DNA of 31,661 nt from an uncultured Chloroflexota bacterium (GTDB lineage Bacteria; Chloroflexota; Anaerolineae; Aggregatilineales; Phototrophicaceae), in NCBI GenBank assembly GCA_937988705.1, contig CALKIA010000096.1, positions 1-31,661 on the forward strand, given 5' to 3'. Below are positions 24,055-31,573 of the stretch, in pieces; the stretch's first letter is position 1; each line of letters begins with the position of its first letter. The notes below the pieces were generated by a model. That model saw only the letters and a program-made list of their open reading frames with translations. It ran no database searches and had not been told where the DNA came from. Both the position numbers and the translations under genes were made by a program.

Positions 24055-26013
24055 CTAATCGCCGAATTCGGTGTCCTCGGCGCTGAATTGGACTTCCCGC
24101 TGATGCCGGAACTGGGTTTCGTACAGTTGTGCGTATAACCCCGCCTGTTCGATCAGCTCACCGTGCGTGCCGTGTTCGATGATGCGTCCGCGATCGATCA
24201 CCAGAATCTGATCCGCCCGCAGGATGGTGCTCAGGCGGTGCGCGATCACGATGCTCGTGCGGTTATGCATGATCTTTTCGAGTGCTTCCTGAATCAGCGC
24301 CTCGGACTGGCTGTCAAGGTGACTGGTTGCCTCATCCAGCACCAGCACGCGTGGGTCTTTGAGGATGACGCGGGCGAGTGCTAAGCGCTGCTTTTCGCCG
24401 CCGCTCAGGCGGTAGCCGCGCTCCCCGACGACCGTACGGTAGCCTTCCGGCAGCCCGGCGATGAAATCGTGGATATTCGCCGCGCGACAGGCCGCTTCGA
24501 TTTGCTCCTGATTCGCGTCCATGCGGGCGTAGAGCAGATTAGTCAGAATCGTGTCGTGGAACAGATACGTTTCTTGCGTCACCATGCCGACCGCGTGCGT
24601 GACCGACTCCAGTGTCAGGTCGCGTAGATCGTGACCATCGAGCAGGATGCGCCCCTGCGACGGATCGTACAGGCGGGGAATTAGGTAGGTCATCGTCGTC
24701 TTGCCCGCGCCGCTCGGCCCGACCAGCGCGACCAACTGCCCCGGCTCAATCGTAAAGTTGATGTTTTCCAGCGCCATCTCACGCGCCTGTGTGACGGGAG
24801 ACGATGTGATTGTCATTTCGGGTTGGGCTTTGGCGTCGCCCGAGAGCACGGCCTTCACATTGTCCATGCGACCATAGCGATGCACATCGCGCAGCCCGCC
24901 GGAACCGCTGGGGGCATAGAGGAAGGTGACAGCGTCGAAGACCAGTTCGCCCCGCACATCTTTGGGAGCTAAGGCGATGGCGTTTGGCTTCTCGTCGATC
25001 TCGACGGGGAGGTCGACCACTTCGAACACCCGCTCAAAGCTGACCAGTGAAGTCGAGAATTCGACCGGAATGTTGATCAGATACTCCAGCGGACCATACA
25101 GTTGACCGAGATAGGCCGCGAACGCGACAATCGTCCCCACCGTGAAGACGCCGCTGAGCACCAGATGCCCGCCCAGCCAGTACACGAGGGCCGTCCCGAT
25201 CACGCCGACCGCACCCAGAATCGCCCAGAACTGGCTGCCGAGCACTGCGCGTCGGATGCCAATATCGCGCACCCGCGCGGCGCGCTGCTCAAAGCGCTGA
25301 CTTTCAACGCCAGCCCGCCCAAACAGCTTGATCAGCAGCGCCCCGCTGATGTTGAGCGTCTCGTTCATCATGGCGTTCATCTCCGCGTTGATGTCCATCT
25401 GTTCGCGGGCGATGTCGCGGAGTTTGCTCCCGATGGCGCGTGCCGCGATGATAAACAGCGGGAAAACCGCCAGCCCGATGATCGTCAGCCGCCATTCCAG
25501 CGTGAGCATGACCGCCAGCGTCGCGATGACCGTGACCGCGTTGGTGACGATGCCGACAATCGTGTTGCTGATGGCATTCTGCGCGTTGACCACGTCGTTG
25601 TTCAAGCGGCTCATCAGCTCGCCGGATTTGGTGTTCGTAAAGAAGCGCAGCGACATCTGCTGCAAATGCGCGAACAGAACGCGCCGCAAATCGTAGATCA
25701 CGCCTTCGCCGATGGTTGCGTTCAGGCGGCGGTTGATGATGCCGATCAGACTGGTGAGCACTGGAATCAGCACCAGCGCCAGCGCCAGCAGGTTCAACCG
25801 CCCGACATCACCGGTCGGCAGGGTGTGGTCGATCAAGTCGCGGAAGATCAGGGGTGTGAGCAGACCAAGGCCGCTTGTGAACAGGATTAGCACGAGCGTG
25901 ATCGAGATCTCGCGTTTGTACGGCGCGGCATAGGCGAGCACGCGCTTAATCAAGCCCCACGTGATTTTGCTGGGCTTCTCATCATCCGAACCGGGGAAAC
26001 CGTAACGCCACAT
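24055..26013 (-). CDS. ABC exporter half-transporter (MsbA/BmrA-like)
   Basis: Homodimeric exporter subunit of 652 residues: six membrane spans, then a nucleotide-binding domain. The ATPase has A-loop Tyr366, Walker A GPSGAGKTT (432-440), Q-loop Gln480, signature LSGGEKQRLA (536-545), DEAT (560-563) and the switch His592. The span from the A-loop to the second strand carries an insert of about 40 residues (roughly 369-410, including GGLRDVHRYGRMDN) that typical MsbA-type domains lack. The ATG at 26013 is preferred because GAGG lies nine bases upstream; an ATG at 26028 is possible. The substrate could be lipid, drug or peptide. No adjacent regulator or membrane-fusion gene is found. Confidence 0.93.
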   Translation of the reverse strand: MWRYGFPGSDDEKPSKITWGLIKRVLAYAAPYKREISITLVLILFTSGLGLLTPLIFRDLIDHTLPTGDVGRLNLLALALVLIPVLTSLIGIINRRLNATIGEGVIYDLRRVLFAHLQQMSLRFFTNTKSGELMSRLNNDVVNAQNAISNTIVGIVTNAVTVIATLAVMLTLEWRLTIIGLAVFPLFIIAARAIGSKLRDIAREQMDINAEMNAMMNETLNISGALLIKLFGRAGVESQRFEQRAARVRDIGIRRAVLGSQFWAILGAVGVIGTALVYWLGGHLVLSGVFTVGTIVAFAAYLGQLYGPLEYLINIPVEFSTSLVSFERVFEVVDLPVEIDEKPNAIALAPKDVRGELVFDAVTFLYAPSGSGGLRDVHRYGRMDNVKAVLSGDAKAQPEMTITSSPVTQAREMALENINFTIEPGQLVALVGPSGAGKTTMTYLIPRLYDPSQGRILLDGHDLRDLTLESVTHAVGMVTQETYLFHDTILTNLLYARMDANQEQIEAACRAANIHDFIAGLPEGYRTVVGERGYRLSGGEKQRLALARVILKDPRVLVLDEATSHLDSQSEALIQEALEKIMHNRTSIVIAHRLSTILRADQILVIDRGRIIEHGTHGELIEQAGLYAQLYETQFRHQREVQFSAEDTEFGD

Positions 26014-26148
26014 GCCTCGTTGCCTCATCTCGTCAATCTACCAGTCTCACTATATGCGAGAAGTGAGCCATAGTGAACTGATCGAATGGGTAGTGGCGCG
26101 ATCTGGATCAAGCGGTCACAATCTAGGCTATCCCGACAACCTGTCAAC

Positions 26149-26544
26149 TTACTTGTCCCGTTCGCTCTCGATGATCTGGTGCGCGTGGGCTTCGTTGTCG
26201 GCAAAGTGGAAGACCTGTGTCTTGCCCATCGAGGCGATGATGCGGCGGTAGCCGTCATAGGCGGTCTGCACCATGCCATTCGCGCCGAGCACCACCTTCA
26301 CGCCTTCATTAGGATGCGTTTCGGGCGTGGCGACGTTGCGCGCCTGCCCCAGAATGCTCAGCGGGTTGATCGCGAAGCTCCCCCGGCGCAGATCGATGAT
26401 GAAATCGACCTTATGCTCGACGGTATCCATCAGCTTGATCGTCGCGTTCAGCGCCCGCTGGAGGTCATCCCACGTCCAGCGTCCGTCCGTCGTGCAGCGA
26501 ATGATCTCTTTGTTGTTATCTTGCCAACCGACTTGCATCGCCAT
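26149..26544 (-). CDS. STAS/SpoIIAA-like protein, unknown function
   Basis: Small soluble protein of 131 residues with no signal or membrane helix. The middle DFIIDLRRG and the VKVVLGANGM and YRRIIASMGKTQVF stretches resemble a SpoIIAA/STAS-like fold, a domain that usually acts in protein-protein regulation or lipid binding. The call rests on pattern only. GGAGG lies ten bases before the ATG, within the last codons of the upstream lipoprotein gene, whose stop is six bases away. The two genes are therefore almost certainly translated in concert. Confidence 0.6.
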   Translation of the reverse strand: MAMQVGWQDNNKEIIRCTTDGRWTWDDLQRALNATIKLMDTVEHKVDFIIDLRRGSFAINPLSILGQARNVATPETHPNEGVKVVLGANGMVQTAYDGYRRIIASMGKTQVFHFADNEAHAHQIIESERDK

Positions 26545-26550
26545 CTTCCG

Positions 26551-27366
26551 TTAGCCTCCACTCGTTGAACTGTCCGTACTGATTGCTGCATTCGCCGTGA
26601 TCGTGAAATTGACCGGCGAACCGACGAGCGCCCCGTCCAGCGTGAATTCGACGCTCCAATTGCCGGGAACGAATTCTACTGCCGCCGCGGGCAGATGAAA
26701 CCAGATGCAGGCCTGCGCGATCTCGAAATTCGGCGTCCAATCATATGCGGTGATTTCCGCACCATCACGCAGCCAGCGCGAACGCACGGTGTTCGCGGGC
26801 GTCAGGTTGTAGGCGATGGCCGTCGCGTAAATATCGGTAGCACTGGCCGAGAAATCAGTTGCTGCACCGAGCGGGCAGTCGTCCACGCCGACCTGTTCCG
26901 CCAGCAGAATGGTGTCGATGCGCGGTATGTTGGGATCAGATGTGGCAATAGGGGTCGGCGTCGGCGGGTTCTGGATCGGGATGTTGGCGCGCGCCGCGCC
27001 TTCGCCGCTGATCACAGGCGTCACGTTGTTCCCCGCCGGGTTCGGACTGGCCGCAGGATCATTGGCGGGCGCAATGGGCGAGATCGCACTGGTGTCGATG
27101 ATGGGCATGCCAGCGGCGACCATCGTCGCGGCGATACGTGTCCCTTGCTGCTGCATAATGCCGACCGAGGTTTCCACGAACTGCAATGTCACCAGCAGGC
27201 GATCTGCGCTGACAGTGGCCGTCTGGCGCACTGCGGCGATCTCCGTGTTGGCGATTTCATTGGCGAGAGTTTCGGTCTGCAAATCGCCGGGCTGCGTGAA
27301 GAAATTGCACGCGCTCAAAGTATACGCCGCGCCGATCAACAGCATCATGAGGAAAAATCGTTTCAT
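26551..27366 (-). CDS. lipoprotein of unknown function
   Basis: Protein of 271 residues. The N-terminus MKRFFLMMLLIGAAYTLSAC is a lipoprotein signal with lipobox LSAC, so the mature protein would be a membrane-anchored surface lipoprotein beginning at Cys20. Residues 30-85 look helical (QTETLANEIANTEIAAVRQT). A proline- and asparagine-rich linker (about 95-145) leads to a beta-rich C-terminal domain with two cysteines (DDCPLG and AQACIWF). The C-domain GNWSVEFTLDGALVGSPVNF resembles an immunoglobulin-like strand pattern, but I do not recognise the family. Promoter candidate at 27402-27431. Confidence 0.72.
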   Translation of the reverse strand: MKRFFLMMLLIGAAYTLSACNFFTQPGDLQTETLANEIANTEIAAVRQTATVSADRLLVTLQFVETSVGIMQQQGTRIAATMVAAGMPIIDTSAISPIAPANDPAASPNPAGNNVTPVISGEGAARANIPIQNPPTPTPIATSDPNIPRIDTILLAEQVGVDDCPLGAATDFSASATDIYATAIAYNLTPANTVRSRWLRDGAEITAYDWTPNFEIAQACIWFHLPAAAVEFVPGNWSVEFTLDGALVGSPVNFTITANAAISTDSSTSGG

Positions 27367-27401
27367 TTCAGCTCACTCATACTTCGCTGCAAAGCCGTCC
27401 C

Positions 27402-27431
27402 AGTGTAGCAGAGCGTGTCAAACCATCGCAA
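27402..27431 (-). promoter_or_regulatory. promoter candidate of the lipoprotein operon
   Basis: TTGCGA (27426-27431) and TACACT (27402-27407) on the minus strand are separated by 18 bases, each four of six matches. The leader would be about 30 bases. Confidence 0.42.
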
Positions 27432-27464
27432 GGTGGTTCCCCCTAAATCTGGGGCGCTGTAAAA

Positions 27465-27495
27465 TTGCAACCCTGCGCCGCGCCGCTCGTATATA
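27465..27495 (+). promoter_or_regulatory. weak promoter candidate of the Pmp3-like gene
   Basis: TTGCAA (27465-27470) and TATATA (27490-27495) are separated by 19 bases, one or two longer than ideal. It lies about 35 bases before the start codon. Confidence 0.3.
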
Positions 27496-27529
27496 TAGAT
27501 GGAATGACCATCAAAAAGGGAGCAATACA

Positions 27530-27697
27530 ATGAGTCTGGGTCGCGCGCTTTTATGCCTTCTTCTGCCGCCACTGGCAGTGCTGGATCGGGGCTGCGGCAC
27601 GGTGTTGATCGTGCTGGCGCTCACTGTCGCCGGTTGGGTGCCCGGTGCGCTCGCCGCCCTCGTCCTCAACTACGTGGCGACGAACGAGAAACGTTAA
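27530..27697 (+). CDS. small membrane protein of the Pmp3/YqaE family
   Basis: A 55-residue protein with two hydrophobic helices. The motif LLPPLAVLDRGCGTVLIVLA, followed by GWVPGALAALV, matches the Pmp3/YqaE signature (LPPLAV, GCG and GW-PG). The group is linked in yeast and bacteria to membrane potential or salt stress, but a bacterial function is unproven. AAGGGAG lies about eight bases before the ATG. A larger open frame covers this region, but the family match fixes the start. Confidence 0.85.
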   Translation: MSLGRALLCLLLPPLAVLDRGCGTVLIVLALTVAGWVPGALAALVLNYVATNEKR

Positions 27698-27735
27698 ACC
27701 GTCACCGACTGCCTGCATCCGCTGTCCCCTTGCGT

Positions 27736-27755
27736 CCCTCTCCGCAGCGAGAGGG
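27736..27755. repeat. CCCTCTC/GAGAGGG hairpin
   Basis: Seven-base arms with a six-base loop lie 39 bases after the Pmp3-like stop. It may serve as a 3' end and belongs to the hairpin family at 5-80. Confidence 0.5.
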
Positions 27756-27818
27756 GCGGGGAAGCGGACGTTGTTTCTCCTCGTTTTCCGTGACATTCCG
27801 CTCTAATTAAATGTTGAT

Positions 27819-27848
27819 TTGATTATCGGCTTCGATCTGCGCTACAAT
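27819..27848 (+). promoter_or_regulatory. promoter candidate of the etfBA operon
   Basis: TTGATT (27819-27824) and TACAAT (27843-27848, five of six) with an 18-base spacer lie about 48 bases before the TTG start. The region is more AT-rich than the flanking DNA. Confidence 0.55.
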
Positions 27849-27895
27849 CACATGCCTATGTCATACCTCTAATTATGTTTTGGGAGGATATAACC

Positions 27896-28675
27896 TTGCA
27901 CGTTGTCGTATTTACACGCAGTACGCCCGACACCGCCGCGAAAGTGGAGGTCGATGGATCGGGCAAGGTCACCTGGGGCGACGCCGCGCTCGTCGTTAAC
28001 CCGTGGGATGAGTACGCGCTCGAAGAAGGCATCGTTCAGTCGAAGGCGAGCGGTGGCAAAGCGACCGTCATCGCCATTGGCGGCGAGCTGCACAATGAAG
28101 CGTTGAAGCACAGTTTGGCGATGGGGCTGGATGAAGCCGCGCGCGTGTGGGATGCAGCGCTTGAAGGCGCGGACTCCTTAGCGTATGCGACCGCCGCTGC
28201 CGCTGCCGTCAAGAAGGTTGGCGCGGTCGATCTCGTGATTTTCGGACGCGAGAGCATCGACGTGGGCACGGATCAGCACGCTTACCAGACCGCGCGCAAG
28301 CTCGGCTACACGCTGTTGAGCTATGTCTCCAAAATCATCTCGATTGATCCCTCCGCCCAGACCATCAAGGTTGAACGGGCGCTGGAAGAGGGCAAGCAGG
28401 TCGTCACCGCCAAGCTGCCCGCCGTCATCACCGTCCTTAAGGATATCAACGAGCCGCGTTACCCGTCGTTCATCGGCATCCGCAAGGCGTCGAAAGCCGT
28501 CATTCCGGAATGGTCGCTGGCCGACCTCGGCGTGACGTTGCCCACCGTCAATGCGAAGGTGACCAAGTTCAAGAATCTGCCCCCGCGTGATACCCGCTTT
28601 GAATTGATCGATGGTACGCCCGAAGAACAGGCGAAGAAGCTGGTCGACCGCCTGCTGGAGGAAAAAGTTCTATGA
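27896..28675 (+). CDS. etfB: electron transfer flavoprotein, beta subunit
   Basis: Protein of 259 residues with the ETF-beta architecture. It starts HVVVFTRSTPDTAAKVEVDG, as in MKIVV-xRVPDT. ALVVNPWDEYALEEGI and the LHNEALKHSLAMGLDEAARV helix follow, then the AMP-site region VDLVIFGRESIDVGTDQHAY. It carries electrons from acyl-CoA or other dehydrogenases as a dimer with EtfA. TTG at 27896 is preferred because GGGAGG ends eight bases before it; the ATG at 27875 lacks a ribosome site. The stop overlaps etfA as ATGA. No ETF-quinone oxidoreductase or acyl-CoA dehydrogenase lies in the window. Confidence 0.93.
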   Translation: MHVVVFTRSTPDTAAKVEVDGSGKVTWGDAALVVNPWDEYALEEGIVQSKASGGKATVIAIGGELHNEALKHSLAMGLDEAARVWDAALEGADSLAYATAAAAAVKKVGAVDLVIFGRESIDVGTDQHAYQTARKLGYTLLSYVSKIISIDPSAQTIKVERALEEGKQVVTAKLPAVITVLKDINEPRYPSFIGIRKASKAVIPEWSLADLGVTLPTVNAKVTKFKNLPPRDTRFELIDGTPEEQAKKLVDRLLEEKVL

Positions 28676-29715
28676 GCGCCGTTTATGTCTGGATTGAGAC
28701 GTTTCAGGGCAAAGCCATTCCCGCTGCATGGGAAGCTCTCAGCGCGGGCAAGCAGGTCGCCGATCAGTTCGGTGTGCCGCTGACCGCCCTCGTCTTCGGG
28801 GCCAATGCCGCGGCGGTGGCTGCGGAAGCCGCGACCTATGGCGCGAGCCAGGCGCTGGTCAGCGACGATGCCACGTTGAAAGATTTCCGCGTGGAAGCGT
28901 ATGCCGCACTCCTGACCAAGCTGGTCAAGGATAACGCGCCCAAGGCCGTCCTCGCCGTAGCGAGCAGCCGCGGCCGGGAACTGCTGGCGGCGTCGGCTGC
29001 GGATACTGACAGCCCCCTGCTCGGTGATATCCTCTCGCTGAGCGCCGAGGGTGGCAGCGTCACAGCCGAACGCGCGGTGTACGCGGGCAAAGTCCTGAGC
29101 GAAAACGCCATCACCGGTGGCGCGACCATGTTCATCACCGTGCGTTCGCGCACGTTCAAAGCGGCGACCCCCAATGCCGCCGCCAGCGCCGAAGTGACGA
29201 CCGTTGCCCCGGCCTTGAGCGAAGATCAGCTCACGACCAAAGTCGAAAGCTTCGAAGCCGAAGTCGGCACGGTCAACCTGAGCGACGCGGCGATCATCGT
29301 GTCGGGTGGGCGCGGTATGGCGAACAACCCGAAGGATGCTCCGGCGGGCGTGTCCGGCGACGCGGCGGCGGTCTGGAAAGCCAAAGACGGCTTCGACAAC
29401 GTGATTAAGCCGTTAGCGGATGTGCTCGGCGGTGCGGTCGGCGCGAGCCGGGCGGCGGTCGACGCGGGCTACATTTCCTATGCGCATCAGGTCGGGCAGA
29501 CGGGCAAGGTCGTCGCGCCAGATGTGTATATCGCGGCGGGCATCTCCGGCGCGATCCAGCATCAGGCGGGTATGCGGTCGAGCAAGATCATCGTGGCGAT
29601 CAACAAGGACGCCGAATCGCCCATTTTCAAGATGGCGCGCTATGGCCTCGTCGGTGATCTCTATGCTATCCTCCCGGCCATCACCGCCGAAGCCAAAAAG
29701 CGCCTCGACAAGTAA
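28672..29715 (+). CDS. etfA: electron transfer flavoprotein, alpha subunit
   Basis: Protein of 347 residues, somewhat longer than the usual 310-330 because of a loop with AAASAEVTTVAPAL near the middle. The C-terminal FAD domain has SGGRGM, then GQTGKVVAPDVYIAAGISGA, GAIQHQAGMRSSKIIVAINK and AESPIFKMARYGLVGDLYAI, the core FAD-binding elements of EtfA. Its ATG overlaps the etfB stop (ATGA), so the two are translated together. The overall order B-A is normal. Whether the pair is bifurcating (as in Fix/CarED) cannot be judged by eye. Confidence 0.94.
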   Translation: MSAVYVWIETFQGKAIPAAWEALSAGKQVADQFGVPLTALVFGANAAAVAAEAATYGASQALVSDDATLKDFRVEAYAALLTKLVKDNAPKAVLAVASSRGRELLAASAADTDSPLLGDILSLSAEGGSVTAERAVYAGKVLSENAITGGATMFITVRSRTFKAATPNAAASAEVTTVAPALSEDQLTTKVESFEAEVGTVNLSDAAIIVSGGRGMANNPKDAPAGVSGDAAAVWKAKDGFDNVIKPLADVLGGAVGASRAAVDAGYISYAHQVGQTGKVVAPDVYIAAGISGAIQHQAGMRSSKIIVAINKDAESPIFKMARYGLVGDLYAILPAITAEAKKRLDK

Positions 29716-29732
29716 GCACAGCATTTCTCATT

Positions 29733-29789
29733 GTAGGGGCAGACTATAGGTGTCTGCCCGTGAGGGCGCACACACAGGTGCGCCCCTAC
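29733..29789. repeat. twin-hairpin repeat, GTAGGGGC family
   Basis: GTAGGGGC opens and GCCCCTAC closes. Hairpin 1 pairs GGGCAGAC (29737-29744) with GTCTGCCC (29752-29759). Hairpin 2 pairs GGGCGCAC (29764-29771) with GTGCGCCC (29778-29785). Four bases (GTGA) separate the two. The element lies between etfA and the GNAT gene. Confidence 0.85.
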
Positions 29790-29812
29790 AATCCCCACAG
29801 TAAGGTGACCCC

Positions 29813-30748
29813 ATGTCTACCTCAATCACTTCCCGTTCGTTCCAAATTGATACTGAAGATGACTTCTGGCGTGCGCGCCAACTGCTGATCGATCTGTATC
29901 CGATTACCGGCCACGGTTTCTGCTGGGAGATTCGCCGCTGGGATGGTCAACGGTTTCACTCCGACGACGCTCAGCTCAACCCGGACTGGACCCGCACGAT
30001 TCACCTGTGGGAAACCGCCGCCGGTCAGTTGATCGGCATGGTGCATCCTGAAGGCGGGCAGGGCGATGCCTACTTCGAGATTCACCCGGACTACCGCAGT
30101 CGTATCGAAGACGAGATGATCACATGGGCGGAAGCCAATCTGGCCGCGCCCGATCAGACGGGCAAGCCGCGATTGGAAACTTTCGTCTTCGAGCATGACG
30201 CGCCGCGCCAGCAGGTGCTTGCGCAGCACGGTTTCACCAAAGCGTCAGATTTCGGGGGCGTGATGCGCCATCTGCGTATCGGCGAGCAGCCGCTGCCGCC
30301 CGTCGAGATCGCGCCCGGTTACACCCTGCGCGAAACGCGCTCCGAACAGGCGGACTATGAACGCATGGCGGCGCTGCTCAACGCGGCGTTCAACCGGAAT
30401 ATCCATACCGCCCGCGAATACGAGAATTTCGTACTGAAGGCTCCGTGTTTCCGCCACGATCTGAATTTGGTGGCCGAAGCGCCGGATGGCTCGTTTGCGG
30501 CCCACGTGGGCATGGCCTACGAGCCGATGAATCGCTGGAGCATCTTTGAACCGGTCTGCACGCATCCGGATCACCAACGCAAGGGGTTGGCGCGCTCCCT
30601 CATGTTCGAGGGACTGTATCGCCTCAAAGCGGTCGGCGCGCAGCACGTGCACGTCGATACGGGGTCCGGGGCAGGGCAGAACGCCTTCTACAACACCATC
30701 GGCTTCACCGAAGCCTATGTCGGCTACTACTGGACGAAGTACTTCTGA
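29813..30748 (+). CDS. GNAT-family N-acetyltransferase
   Basis: Acetyltransferase of 311 residues with a C-terminal GNAT domain. Motif A is EPVCTHPDHQRKGLARSLM with the Q/R-x-x-G-x-A acetyl-CoA loop (about residues 246-264), followed by the GSGAGQNAFYNTIGF segment. The N-terminal 140 residues have a weaker GNAT-like pattern (DAYFEIHPDYRSRIEDEM), so it may be a tandem or duplicated GNAT. AAGGTG lies five bases before the ATG. The substrate is unknown. Just after the stop, an 11-base sequence CTTCTGATGCG is directly repeated (30742-30763). Confidence 0.85.
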   Translation: MSTSITSRSFQIDTEDDFWRARQLLIDLYPITGHGFCWEIRRWDGQRFHSDDAQLNPDWTRTIHLWETAAGQLIGMVHPEGGQGDAYFEIHPDYRSRIEDEMITWAEANLAAPDQTGKPRLETFVFEHDAPRQQVLAQHGFTKASDFGGVMRHLRIGEQPLPPVEIAPGYTLRETRSEQADYERMAALLNAAFNRNIHTAREYENFVLKAPCFRHDLNLVAEAPDGSFAAHVGMAYEPMNRWSIFEPVCTHPDHQRKGLARSLMFEGLYRLKAVGAQHVHVDTGSGAGQNAFYNTIGFTEAYVGYYWTKYF

Positions 30749-30770
30749 TGCGCTTCTGATGCGCATGGCG

Positions 30771-30799
30771 TTTACTTCGCGGCCAGATTCTGCTACACT
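30771..30799 (+). promoter_or_regulatory. promoter of the tmRNA gene
   Basis: TTTACT (30771-30776) and TACACT (30794-30799) are spaced by 17 bases, four matches each. It lies 29 bases before the mature 5' end. Confidence 0.55.
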
Positions 30800-30827
30800 A
30801 ATGCTCGTAACAAGCACCACACTACCC

Positions 30828-31211
30828 GGGGGTGAAATAGATTCGACGGTAGAGGCTGGGGCTATGTGGCAGGTCGTAGCGCCTACCTACGTTAAAATGG
30901 GCACGGCTATAAATGCCAAAAACAACCAACCTGCTCTCGCTTACGCAGCCTAAGGCTTAGTAAGCAGGGTGCTGGGTCATAGTAACCCAGCCGTCCACGT
31001 TTTTCGTCGCTGTGCGGAGAGCTACTGGGCGTCACCAATCGCAGCGTGCGGCATCCATTACGCCGATAAGTGGAGCCAAAGAACTATCGGCTGGTAACGC
31101 CCGTACCGCGTCGGATGGGGCTAGGCGTTATAAGAACAAACGTCTGACTAAACCTGTAGATGCATAGTTTCGAGTTTATCGGACCCGATCGGCGGTAGGT
31201 CGGCACCTCCA
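30828..31211 (+). ncRNA. ssrA: transfer-messenger RNA (tmRNA)
   Basis: Ribosome-rescue RNA of about 384 bases. The 5' end GGGGGTGAAATAG then ATTCGACGG matches the conserved tmRNA start, and GGGGGTG (30828-30834) pairs with CACCTCC (31204-31210). CTATG and CAGGT near the 5' side pair with ACCTG and CATAG near 31152-31168 (helix P2). The resume codon is GCC at 30915 after TATAAAT, and the tag reads AKNNQPALAYAA, then TAA at 30951. A GCTGGGT/ACCCAGC hairpin follows the reading frame. CCA is not encoded (CACTA at the end). Odd point: no TTCRA T-loop is seen between GGAC and the acceptor strand (31181-31203), which is 19 bases instead of 17. The last digits of the 3' end are inferred. Confidence 0.9.
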
Positions 31212-31220
31212 CTAGTAAGC

Positions 31221-31254
31221 AAAAAACCTCGCTCATGGCGAGGTTTTTGCTTTT
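31221..31254 (+). terminator. intrinsic terminator of the tmRNA gene
   Basis: CCTCGC (31227-31232) pairs with GCGAGG (31238-31243), extended by the A-run on the left (31221-31226) and the T-run on the right, and TTTTTGCTTTT follows. It lies ten bases after the mature 3' end. Confidence 0.92.
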
Positions 31255-31341
31255 ATAGGGACACAGTTCGATAACGGATGCGCCGTTGCGCGTCCGCCGC
31301 ACTTGCGTTGTCAGCCATAAACCCGATTAGCATGCGCCTTT

Positions 31342-31405
31342 GTAGGGACGCGATTTATCGCGTCCGCAGCACGAAAAGAACGGACGCCCTGTTGGGCGTC
31401 CCTAC
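31342..31405. repeat. twin-hairpin repeat, GTAGGGAC family
   Basis: GTAGGGAC opens and GTCCCTAC closes. Hairpin 1 pairs GGACGCGA (31346-31353) with TCGCGTCC (31358-31365). Hairpin 2 pairs GGACGCCC (31382-31389) with GGGCGTCC (31394-31401). The spacer is 16 bases. Confidence 0.87.
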
Positions 31406-31514
31406 AAATGGCGGGTGCTTTCCTTTTGTTTCGAATGTAGACTAAATGCTTCATCCGGTAAATCGTCGCAAATTAATCGTAGGGACACGATCCGGCGTAT
31501 GCGCTATTTTTCTC

Positions 31515-31573
31515 GTAGGGACAAGGCCTGCCTTGTCCGCTCCAAACGGACAGCGCAGGCGCGCTGTCCCTAC
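31515..31573. repeat. twin-hairpin repeat, GTAGGGAC family
   Basis: GTAGGGAC opens and GTCCCTAC closes. Hairpin 1 pairs GGACAAGG (31519-31526) with CCTTGTCC (31531-31538). Hairpin 2 pairs GGACAGCGC (31548-31556) with GCGCTGTCC (31561-31569). The spacer is nine bases. Its second arm matches the single hairpin at 10847-10866. Confidence 0.87.

Noticed and set aside
25102..25890. 262-codon open frame on the plus strand inside the ABC exporter gene
   Set aside because: It is antisense to a gene with complete ABC motifs. Its protein is Arg/Asp/His-rich with no fold signature, a typical shadow in GC-rich DNA.
30742..30763. CTTCTGATGCG direct repeat after the GNAT stop as a target-site duplication
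   Set aside because: The two copies are adjacent with no element between them, so it is a small tandem slippage and not an insertion scar.
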